This document shows positions 1 to 7,186 of a stretch of 64,000 bases of DNA, in pieces. The stretch covers positions 1-64,000 of the forward strand of contig JAHHHQ010000020.1 in NCBI GenBank assembly GCA_019359285.1, written 5' to 3'. The translations under genes were made by a program, and so were the position numbers. Within the stretch, counting starts at the first letter, position 1. Each line of letters begins with the position of its first letter. The notes below the pieces were generated by a model. The model did not search any database, had not been told where the DNA came from, and was given only the letters and a program-made list of their open reading frames with translations. This stretch comes from Nodosilinea sp. WJT8-NPBG4 (GTDB lineage Bacteria; Cyanobacteriota; Cyanobacteriia; Phormidesmidales; Phormidesmidaceae).

Positions 1-2
1 CG

Positions 3-257
<255 letters not shown>

Positions 258-320
258 GTTATGAATTTGGGCGGGGTTAGCGCCTCCCCCATCCTGTGAA
301 CAGGTCGAATGAAGGTATGA

Positions 321-349
321 AACGCCCCAGATCTCTGGGGCGTTTTTTA
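321..349 (+). terminator. Rho-independent terminator of psbA
   Basis: The stem AACGCCCCAG / CTGGGGCGTT with a four-base loop is followed by a run of six T. It sits between the psbA stop and the convergent DUF29 gene, so it most likely ends the psbA transcript. Confidence 0.85.
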
Positions 350-354
350 TCGGG

Positions 355-813
355 CTAGGGATTGGGGAAAAAGGCTTCGTCGAGAATTTGGGCCAAGGTA
401 TAGGGGCAGCCAGCCGGGAAAGTGCTGTAGTCGAGGCCGGTTTCTTGCACGGCTAGGTCTTGGCCAAGCTGATAGGCGATTCTCCAAGGGAGAGGCTACG
501 CCAACGCCAGCGCTTCGGCCAAATAGGGCTTTAGGCTAGGGTTATCGCTCAACACTAGCTGAACCTGGGTGCGCTGTTCTCGAATGGTGGCCCGCCAGCT
601 ATTGCCCCGGTGCTCTGGTTGGTGGTGCCACTTCAGCAGATGCCCCAACAGCACACTCAGTCGATTTCTCAATTCTTGCCGTTCCCGCCGTCCCAAGTCT
701 TCTAGTTCCTCTACTAGGTGGGGCAAATCCAGCTTTTCCCACAGGTTTTGCTCTAGCAGCTGGGTCTGCTGCTGAGTCCAGGCGTAGAAATCTGTCTCGT
801 AAAGGCTGGCCAT
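355..813 (-). pseudogene. DUF29 family gene interrupted by a short repeat carrying an in-frame stop
   Basis: From the ATG at 813 the minus strand encodes a DUF29-type protein (YETDFYAWTQQQTQLL, then a conserved WHHQPEHRG...SW segment). Translation stops at an amber codon at 496-498. Reading on in the same frame gives AYQLGQDLAVQETGLD and CPYTLAQILDEAFFP, which is the usual DUF29 C-terminus, ending at 355. The stop lies inside about 32 bases (476-507) containing CTCCAAGGGAGAGGCTACGC, a sequence I recognise as a short dispersed repeat common in cyanobacterial genomes. So the gene appears broken by an in-frame repeat insertion rather than by drift. DUF29 proteins are small, uncharacterised, often multicopy and patchily distributed. 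A truncated 105-residue product could still be made. Confidence 0.8.
476..507. repeat. Short dispersed repeat inserted in DUF29 gene
   Basis: The sequence around CTCCAAGGGAGAGGCTACGC has a small internal palindrome (TCTCC-AAG-GGAGA). It interrupts an otherwise continuous DUF29 reading frame without shifting it but adds a TAG on the gene's strand. The match to a common cyanobacterial dispersed repeat is from memory. Confidence 0.6.
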
Positions 814-905
814 AGCGTGTGCCGTTTTGCAAGTTGAACATTTTGCAAGCCGAACTATAGTTCATCATAAAAGAAGCGACCCAGGAGGGTGACGGTGGTT
901 CGCAG

Positions 906-1733
906 ATGTCACATTTCCCGCCTCGTATTCACGTTCTGCTGGCCAGCCAAGCACCCGTTGGCCTGGTAATCCGTAGGGGGCCGTCGAAGCGCGTTGCGAC
1001 TCTGCTTTGGAATCGCGATCGCGATTCCTTCCACCTCGGCCAATGGCTCAAAGGCCGCATCTATGAGCGCCGCAGCGATATCTCGCCAGATGGCAACCAT
1101 GTCATCTACTTCGCTATGAACGGCAAATGGCAATCGGAGTCGCGGGGGGCGTGGACAGCAATTTCGCGAGTGCCGTATCTGAAGGCGATCGCATTTTTTC
1201 CGAAGGGTGACTGCTGGCATGGCGGGGGTCTATGGACTGGGAAGACGAAATATTGGCTGAATGACGGCTACGGCCACGCGGGCTCGCTCAACCCATCGGC
1301 TCTGCAACGAGACACCCAGTACCAACCCGAGGGCGGCTACGGTGGCGAATGCTTGAGCGTGTATTACCCCCGGCTGCTACGAGATGGCTGGACCTGGGTA
1401 GATCGCATCAAGATTAGACAGTGGCAAGACAAAGACATCTTTGAAAAGCCCATTGGTCAAGGCTGGACGCTGCGCAAGATCGCCCACGCAGAAGTTGGCG
1501 CTCCAGTGGGCAAGGGCTGCTATTGGGATGAGCACGAATTGATTGGCCCTGACGCAGCCACAACCATTGCTTGCCCCACCTGGGAGTGGGCCGAGATAGA
1601 CGACAAACGGCTCGTCTGGGCGGCTGCGGGCAAGCTTTACACAGCCCAAGTCCGTAAGGGCGGACTAACCAATGAAACTGTGTTGTTTGACTTCAATGAC
1701 ATGATGTTTGAAGCCATTGAGGCTCCGTACTAG
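906..1733 (+). CDS. Conserved protein of unknown function
   Basis: 275 residues, no signal peptide and no membrane segment. The N-terminal third contains IRRGPSKRVATLLWNRD, GQWLKGRIYERRSDISPDG and HVIYFAMNG, and the centre is rich in Trp, Gly and Tyr (FPKGDCWHGGGLW, EGGYGGECLSVYYP). I recall this pattern from an uncharacterised bacterial family; the DISPDG-type turns could fit a beta-rich or propeller-like fold, but that is only an impression. No catalytic motif is recognised. It stands alone: the upstream DUF29 gene is on the other strand, and the acyltransferase gene follows after 62 bases on the same strand with no sign of coupling. The start at 906 is the first ATG of the frame. Confidence 0.75.
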   Translation: MSHFPPRIHVLLASQAPVGLVIRRGPSKRVATLLWNRDRDSFHLGQWLKGRIYERRSDISPDGNHVIYFAMNGKWQSESRGAWTAISRVPYLKAIAFFPKGDCWHGGGLWTGKTKYWLNDGYGHAGSLNPSALQRDTQYQPEGGYGGECLSVYYPRLLRDGWTWVDRIKIRQWQDKDIFEKPIGQGWTLRKIAHAEVGAPVGKGCYWDEHELIGPDAATTIACPTWEWAEIDDKRLVWAAAGKLYTAQVRKGGLTNETVLFDFNDMMFEAIEAPY

Positions 1734-1795
1734 TTCTAGATAGCGTTTAGTAATACAATGCAGTCGCTTAGATACGGTCAGGAAATATCGATTAA

Positions 1796-2647
1796 ATGAG
1801 GAATTACGGCCCTAAGGCGATGCAGAAACCAGGCTGGTCACTAGATCGTCGTGATCCTCAGTTTATTAAAGCCTTTCAGCCGGTTTGGGCTTGGCTATAC
1901 GAGCATTATTTTCACGTTCAGACCCAAGGGTGGGAGCAGATTCCTGAGGGTCAGATCATGCTGGTGGGCTCTCACAATGGCGGGCTGGGGGCACCCGACA
2001 TGTTTATGATGGTTTACGACTGGGTGCGGCGCTTTGGCACCGATCGCATTGTCTATGGTCTGATGCATCCTAAGGTGTGGCAAGGCTGCCCACCTGCGGC
2101 TAATCTGGCCGAACGGGCTGGGGCGATCGCCGCTCACCCCAAAACAGCCCTAGCCGCTCTCGATCGCGGTGCCAGCATTTTGGTGTATCCCGGTGGGGCA
2201 CAGGATGTTTTTCGTCCGTTTTACCAGCGAGATCAAATTAAGCTGGGCGATCGCAAGGGATTTGTCAAAATCGCCATTCAGCGCCACATTCCCATCGTGC
2301 CTGTGGTCTCCTGGGGTGCCCACGAAACGCTGCTGGTACTAGCCGACATCTATCCCCTCGTAGAACGCCTCCATGAGTTGGGCATGCCCTGGCTGCTGGG
2401 AATCGATCCAGAGGTGTTCCCTGTGTATCTGGGGCTGCCTTGGGGCATTGCGTTTGGGCCGCTGCCAAATATTCCTTGGCCTCGACCCATAGCCACCTAT
2501 GTGGGCGCGCCGATCTATTTTGAGCGCTATGGGGCAGAGGCCGCGCGCGATCGCACCTATGTAGATGCCTGCTACTGGCAAGTTCACCACAAAATGCAGC
2601 ATGACCTTAACCACCTAATTGCCAAGCACAGCGGTGAACGAGGGTAA
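1796..2647 (+). CDS. Lysophospholipid acyltransferase family protein (MGAT-like)
   Basis: 283 residues matching the LPLAT/MGAT-like branch of the PlsC superfamily, which transfers acyl groups to glycerol or lysolipid acceptors at the membrane. The acceptor-site region reads LVGSHNGGLGAPDMFM, where the His of the HX4D block is present but the Asp is displaced compared with classical PlsC, as in the MGAT-like branch. Further blocks are ILVYPGGAQDVFRP (around residues 127-140), the basic KLGDRKGFVKIAI segment and HIPIVPVVSWGAHETLL. Several hydrophobic stretches in the C-terminal half suggest monotopic membrane association. The physiological acceptor (wax ester, triacylglycerol or phospholipid) cannot be read from sequence. 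The first in-frame ATG at 1796 is used. Confidence 0.82.
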   Translation: MRNYGPKAMQKPGWSLDRRDPQFIKAFQPVWAWLYEHYFHVQTQGWEQIPEGQIMLVGSHNGGLGAPDMFMMVYDWVRRFGTDRIVYGLMHPKVWQGCPPAANLAERAGAIAAHPKTALAALDRGASILVYPGGAQDVFRPFYQRDQIKLGDRKGFVKIAIQRHIPIVPVVSWGAHETLLVLADIYPLVERLHELGMPWLLGIDPEVFPVYLGLPWGIAFGPLPNIPWPRPIATYVGAPIYFERYGAEAARDRTYVDACYWQVHHKMQHDLNHLIAKHSGERG

Positions 2648-2811
2648 ACGCCTCAGCCATAGATGGATTATGCCTCTCCCGATAAAGCCATTTCTCAAAT
2701 CGCCTGCATATCAGAATCGGTTGCCCCAGGGGGTTTGGGTCTCCTAAGGTCGGAGTTGAGGCATGGTCATCCGAAGTCGTCCGAGGGACCTAATTACTCA
2801 AGAGAACAGCT

Positions 2812-3144
2812 ATGTTGATCAACCGCGGCGATATCTACTGGGTTACGCTTGATTCCGCCATCCCCCACCCCTATGTCATCTTGCAGGACGACCTGTTCAA
2901 CCACAGCCACCTCCCCACCGTCGTCGCCTGTGCCCTCACGATCAACCACAAGCGCATAAGCCTTCCCGGCAACGTGGCCCTCGAGGCCGGCCTCGCCAGC
3001 CTCCCAAAACGCAGCTTTGTTGAGGCCGGCAAACTCACGTCGCTGCAAAAAACTCAGCTCGGCCCCTATATCGGTACTCTGGCCGAGGCACGGGTGGCCG
3101 AGATCCTCGACGGCATCCGGTTCCTTCAACGGATTACCCGATGA
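2812..3144 (+). CDS. PemK/MazF family toxin
   Basis: 110 residues beginning LINRGDIYWVTLDS, the RGDIYWV signature of MazF/PemK/CcdB-fold ribonuclease toxins, which cleave mRNA at short sequences. The strand following the loop (HPYVILQDDLFN) and the C-terminal GTLAEARVAEILDGIRFL helix match the family, and the length is typical. The usual MazE/PemI-type antitoxin gene directly upstream is not visible: the 164 bases before the ATG hold no reading frame of antitoxin size. Immediately downstream, a 39-codon frame overlaps the toxin stop by ATGA (3141-3260). The gene may be an orphan toxin, or the partner may be that small frame or encoded elsewhere. Confidence 0.85.
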   Translation: MLINRGDIYWVTLDSAIPHPYVILQDDLFNHSHLPTVVACALTINHKRISLPGNVALEAGLASLPKRSFVEAGKLTSLQKTQLGPYIGTLAEARVAEILDGIRFLQRITR

Positions 3145-3260
3145 GCACTGCTGCCAAGCAGGTTACCCAACTCCTTTGCGCTACCCCAGTTTTTGGCATC
3201 AAAAGCCAATTCGTTTTGGACGATCTCTGCGATCGCGCCAGTTATCGGTTCACCCTCTGA
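3141..3260 (+). CDS. Possible 39-residue small ORF coupled to the PemK toxin
   Basis: ATG at 3141 overlaps the toxin stop (ATGA), a layout typical of translational coupling. The product begins STAAKQVTQLLCATPVFG and ends in CDRASYRFTL. I do not recognise it and it lacks an obvious DNA-binding or toxin-neutralising motif. It could be a minimal antitoxin, the remnant of a larger gene, or chance. Confidence 0.3.
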   Translation: MSTAAKQVTQLLCATPVFGIKSQFVLDDLCDRASYRFTL

Positions 3261-3288
3261 AATGTGAACCTCTATTGCTTCTCACAAC

Positions 3289-4419
3289 CTATCCCCGAAT
3301 CTGCACAGGCATGACCAGGTAAGTAATCTTGGTTTCCCCCAGGGGCACAAACACCGCTGGACTGGTTGCCGCATTGCACTGCATTTGCACCTCGGTGGTG
3401 TCAAACGCCTTCAGCCCATCCAGCAGATAGCGCACATTAAAGGCAATATCCAGCTCATCGCCGCTCACCTGGGCAGGCAGCTCTTCGTGCCCGCTGCCTA
3501 CCTCCTGAGCTTCGACCGAGAGAGCAATGCTCTGATCGCTGGGGTTGAGGGTAATTTTAATGATGTCGTTCTTCTGGCTAGCCAGCACAGCAATGCGCTC
3601 TAAGCTTGCCATCAGGAGTTTGCGATCGACCGTCACCTGGCGGGCAAACTGCTTCGGCAGCAGCTGCCGGTAGTTGGGGTACTGCCCTTCGAGCAGGCGA
3701 GTGGTGAGGCGCTGGTGGCCTAAGTCAAACAACACCTGGGTTTCATCGAGCCGCAGGGCCACCGGCTCATTAGAGGTATAGCCCTGAATCATGCGCTCTA
3801 GCTCCCTCAGCGCCTTGGCAGGCACGGTGACATCCATAAAGGGGGTGTCGGTGGCCGATTCGTCGGTGGTTTGCACCACGGATAGGCGGTGGCCATCGGT
3901 GGCGGCAAACTCTAGGGCATCGGTTTCAGAGAGCAGGTGCACGCCGGTGAGCACCTGCTTGGTTTCGTCACCACTGGTGGCAAAGAGCGAGCCGCGCAGG
4001 CCACTGAGCAGCGCATCGGCAGAGAGTGAAATTGCTTCGCCCTCTTCTACCGTGGGCAGTGCGGGGTAGTCTTCCGCACTCAAGCCTCGCACCTCATAGC
4101 GACCAGAGGAAGACGTAAGCGTCACGGTGGTGCTGTCACCCTCAGACTCCAGGGTGATGTCTTCGTTGGCTAGGCGAGAAACGATGTCGCCCCAGAGCTT
4201 AGAGGGCAGTGTCAGCGTGCCAGGTTCCTCTACCTGAGCGCTAAAACGGCTTTCAATGCCCAGCACTTCGTCAAAGCCCACCAAGGTTACTGTCTGGTTC
4301 TCAATATCGGCCTTGACCAATATATTGGCCAGCACTGGCCGATTGGGACGCGACGACACAGCACGGCTAACTGAAGACAGTTGGGCACTCAGCTCGTTCT
4401 GGGGGCAGATAAACTTCAT
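3289..4419 (-). CDS. dnaN: DNA polymerase III subunit beta (sliding clamp)
   Basis: 376 residues from the chosen start. The clamp encircles DNA as a dimer and tethers polymerase III and other partners. The protein opens MKFICPQNELSAQLSSVSRAV, the standard cyanobacterial DnaN start; a longer frame from 4443 adds only MRFFFSVA and is not supported by family length. Visible family blocks include NRPVLANILVKA, GRYEVRGLSAEDYPALP, TDGHRLSVVQT, KALRELERMI, LLEGQYPNYRQLLP and the C-terminal VFVPLGETKITYLVMPVQI, ending the three clamp domains. The gene points away from the 1.8 kb repeat-rich non-coding region I interpret as the chromosomal origin; dnaN lies beside oriC in several cyanobacteria. Confidence 0.96.
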   Translation of the reverse strand: MKFICPQNELSAQLSSVSRAVSSRPNRPVLANILVKADIENQTVTLVGFDEVLGIESRFSAQVEEPGTLTLPSKLWGDIVSRLANEDITLESEGDSTTVTLTSSSGRYEVRGLSAEDYPALPTVEEGEAISLSADALLSGLRGSLFATSGDETKQVLTGVHLLSETDALEFAATDGHRLSVVQTTDESATDTPFMDVTVPAKALRELERMIQGYTSNEPVALRLDETQVLFDLGHQRLTTRLLEGQYPNYRQLLPKQFARQVTVDRKLLMASLERIAVLASQKNDIIKITLNPSDQSIALSVEAQEVGSGHEELPAQVSGDELDIAFNVRYLLDGLKAFDTTEVQMQCNAATSPAVFVPLGETKITYLVMPVQIRG

Positions 4420-4500
4420 GGCAACGGAGAAAAAGAAACGCAACTGATTGGGAAGGCCAGCACAGCATATCTATCTGTGAGTGTTGGCTAATTCCGTACT

Positions 4501-5430
4501 AGCAGTATCTCACCTTTGTTATGGATTGCTGGGTAGAACTACTCTTCTTATAGGATCTTGAAGAGCTGGATCCATCACTTCAAGAGCTTTATAGCGCTTT
4601 CGAAAGAAATTACTTCTCAATTGGGTGCTCATCCTAATCACCCTTTTCTTGCCCTATCAGCGCTGACCTCTGGTAAACAAGCTCTGTCTTCTGGAAGAAG
4701 CAAATCGAAAGGACAGTAGCGGCAGTAGAGCCTGTGAAAACTGGGGATAACCGCTGAACTGTTGAACGGGTATGGGCTGCACTATTAAATCCATTGGGGA
4801 AAAGCTTAGAGTTTCCACACCCGTGGAAGCGGCAGCATCAATAGTTCTTCCAAAGGGAGAAGTCATACCCTTTTCAAGGAGAAGCTTTTCTACAGTCTTC
4901 GCTGTTTTTCCCGAGCGCGCTTGAGAAAAGACCGCAATTTGCTATGTCTCTTTCAACCTTGGGTCTTCTTAGGATCCTATTCGGTTGCTGCGGAGTAATT
5001 TTTGTTCGTTTAATGACTGTTTCGTCTCGGTATTGACAAACAGGTTATTTGCCAAGGCGGATCCATATCTGTTTCCTAACCAAGATAGTTTTAATTAGTC
5101 CTTGAATAGGATCCTTCTTCAGTTTTCTTAGGATGCTATTCGTTTACTGGGGAGTAACCTTTGCTTGTTTGATGGCTGTTTTACCTTGCTGTCAACAGAT
5201 AGATTGTTCGCTAAATTGGATCCATATTGCTTCTTGTTTATCTTGCTATTAGTTGATGAATTATCGCTTAATCGGATCCACATTTGTTTCTTATAAGGAT
5301 GATTTTACTCAGCCTCATTTATAAAGGGAAATAGGCCATCTCTCACAGACGCGTATGGTTTTGCACCCAAAGAACTCGGTTCTCTTGGGGTGTTCTTCCA
5401 CAGAGGGATCCTTTGTGGCGCTGAGATTAG
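4501..5430. repeat. Origin-region direct repeat, copy A
   Basis: Copy A of a tandem pair. Landmarks shared with copy B in the same order: TTTGTTATGGATTGCTG (4515), GGTGCTCATCCTA (4624), GTAGAGCCTGTGAAAACTGG (about 4725), two GGATCC-bounded iterons, and TTCCACAGAG near the end (5397). The copies are clearly homologous but substituted and carry small indels. Confidence 0.85.
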
Positions 5431-6110
5431 AGCAATTCTCTTTTGTTATGGATTGCTGAATAAAACTGCTCCTTTATGAGATCTCGAAGAGGTGGATCCC
5501 TTATTCAAAAGCTTTTTAACATTTTTGAAAGAAGTTACTTTTCAATTCGGTGCTCATCCTATCACCCTTTTTTTACCCCATCAGCACTGACCCTGTTAAA
5601 CAAGTTCTGCCTTCCGGAATAAGAAAATTTAAAAGGTAGTAGTAGAAGTAGAGCCTGTGAAAACTGGGGATAACTGCTGAACTGTTGAATGAGTATGGGC
5701 TGTACTATTAACTCCACTGGGGAAAAAGGGTGGAGAAGAGTTTGAGTTTTCCACACCCTGGAAGCGACGGTATGGATGTTATTTCAAAGAGAGAAGTTAT
5801 CCCCTTTAAAGGAGGAGATTTCCCACGGTTTTTCCACTGTTTTCCCCAGAAAAATTTGAGAAAATGATCACAATTTGTTACGTCTTTTTCAAGCTTTTGT
5901 CCTCTTGGGATCCCATTCGCTGATCGCGGAATAGTCTTTGTTCTTTTGATGATTGTTTTGTCTTGCTGTGGACAAATAAGTATTCGCTGAATCGGATCCC
6001 TCTTCGGTCTTCTTAGGATCCTATTTATTTATTGCGGGGTTATCTTTTCCCTTTTGATGGCTGCTTTGTATTGCTGTTAACAGATAAATTATTTGCTAAA
6101 TTGGATCCAT
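4964..6110. repeat. Four long iterons within the origin repeats
   Basis: Four related units start near 4964, 5123, 5901 and 6008. Each begins CTT(A/G)GGAT(C/G)C(T/C)ATT, continues with a T-rich block around TTTGATGGCTGTTTT, then CTTGCTGT..ACAGATA, and ends near GCTAAATTGGATCCATAT. Two units lie in copy A and two in copy B. A fifth partial end copy lies near 5240-5285. The GGATCC cluster is largely produced by the two ends of these units. Confidence 0.7.
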
Positions 6111-6262
6111 ATCTACTTTTTATCGAGAGCGTTTTACTCAGTTTGTTTTGTAAAAGGAAATAGGTCATCTCTCCTAAGTGCATATAGCTGTATGCCCATA
6201 GAACTCGGTTCCTCTTGGGGAGTTTTTCCACAGAGAGGGTCTTTGTGGTGTCGGAGGTTAGA
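5431..6262. repeat. Origin-region direct repeat, copy B
   Basis: Copy B abuts copy A and repeats its landmarks with an offset of about 927 bases at the left end, shrinking to about 830 at the right end because of indels. It holds both perfect TTTTCCACA boxes. Its stretch AGAGCCTGTGAAAACTGGGG is identical to that of copy A. Confidence 0.85.
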
Positions 6263-6333
6263 CCAATTCCCTTAAGCCAGGCTGTGGTTCTTGCACCGAG
6301 CAACATCCTTTCGTCCTTAAAAGGAAACTTGAA

Positions 6334-6858
6334 TCAGGCAACTTCGGCTGTGGCAGGGGTTTCGCTGGAGCTAAGGACATCGGTCTTCATCACCAGCACA
6401 GAGCAGCTAGCCCTGTGCATGACGTGGTTGCTGACGCTGCCTAAGACCAACTCGGCCAGGCCGGTGCGGCCTCGGTTGCCGATGAGAATGAGGTCAGCTC
6501 CCCACTCTTGGGCAGCTTTGCAGATGACGGTTGCGGGGTTGCCAACCAGCTGCCGAAACTCGGTGGGTACTCCCGCTGTGTTGGCTGTGGCAGCGTAGTG
6601 GCGTAGGCGGTCGAAGCTCTCGTGTTCGTAGCGCACCCAAGCTTGCCGCCACGCCTCTAGATCGAGCTCGGTACCGGGTGCCCAGTAGATGTTGTCGAGT
6701 TGGGGTGACATGGGCAAGGGGCTGCTTTCTTCCTGGTTTGACAGGCTGTGTACCAGCAAGAGGGCACCATCGTTGGCTTGGGCTAGCTCAAGGGCTTGAG
6801 TAAATAAGGCGTCGCTGGCGGGGCTGTTGTCTAGGGCCACTAAAATTTTGCGATACAT
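6334..6858 (-). CDS. Universal stress protein (UspA family)
   Basis: 174 residues starting MYRKILVALDNSPASDALF; an upstream in-frame ATG at 6873 adds only five residues and lacks family support. The C-terminal part reads ADLILIGNRGRTGLAELVLG, fitting the G-2x-G-9x-G(S/T) nucleotide-binding motif of ATP-binding Usp proteins, and continues SVSNHVMHRASCSVLVM as in the family. Such single-domain proteins act in the cytoplasm in stress survival; the specific stimulus cannot be read. An extended insert (PQLDNIYWAPGTELDLEAW) separates the two halves, as in many cyanobacterial members. It lies directly beyond the origin repeats, transcribed toward them. Confidence 0.93.
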   Translation of the reverse strand: MYRKILVALDNSPASDALFTQALELAQANDGALLLVHSLSNQEESSPLPMSPQLDNIYWAPGTELDLEAWRQAWVRYEHESFDRLRHYAATANTAGVPTEFRQLVGNPATVICKAAQEWGADLILIGNRGRTGLAELVLGSVSNHVMHRASCSVLVMKTDVLSSSETPATAEVA

Positions 6859-7186
6859 GGGGTGTTCTCCCAATGACTGAAGCGAATCAGGCGTGAGGCG
6901 ATCGCAGCTAGGGTAGAGGCTGGTAATGCTTGAGGCGAAGGGCTAGCCAGTAGAGCACCAGCCCCAACGCCCCAAGTTCGGTCGTTGGACATAACAGGTC
7001 GTGGTAGCTCAGCGTGAGAATCACGCCATGCTGTTTCTCACAGTGCGATCGCACCTTAAGGGATGGTTCTTGGCAACCAAGCCTCTTAATTCCATTTTCC
7101 TGCGAGGTTCTGGGGTGGGCAAAGGACTGCAACGAAGCTTGATGTGCGAGCGCAATTCGTTATCTTTGGCCAAAGATAATCCGTCA
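6859..7186. other. Intergenic stretch, nothing firm
   Basis: 328 bases between uspA and the CrtI-like gene. A minus-strand frame ending at 6908 contains LGALGLVLYWLALRLKHYQ, which has a membrane-peptide look, but has no good start and no family I recognise. No RNA gene or clear terminator was found. Confidence 0.4.

Larger units (their letters stand above)
4444..6262. other. Probable chromosomal replication origin (oriC) beside dnaN
   Basis: About 1.8 kb of AT-rich DNA without convincing genes lies directly upstream of dnaN. DnaA-box-like 9-mers of the cyanobacterial type TTTTCCACA occur perfectly at 5747-5755 and 6224-6232, with single-mismatch versions at 4811-4819 (GTTTCCACA), 5394-5402 (TCTTCCACA), 5830-5838 (TTTTCCACT) and, on the other strand, 5967-5975 (TGTGGACAA). 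There are twelve GGATCC sites between 4568 and 6108. T- and A-rich tracts suitable for unwinding are spread through it. Short frames here are on scattered strands and look like chance. The dnaN position and boxes are seen directly; origin function is inferred. Confidence 0.65.

Noticed and set aside
5562..6306. Several 60-90-codon frames inside the origin repeats
   Set aside because: They lie on both strands, are not preserved between the two repeat copies except by sequence duplication, and have no family match.
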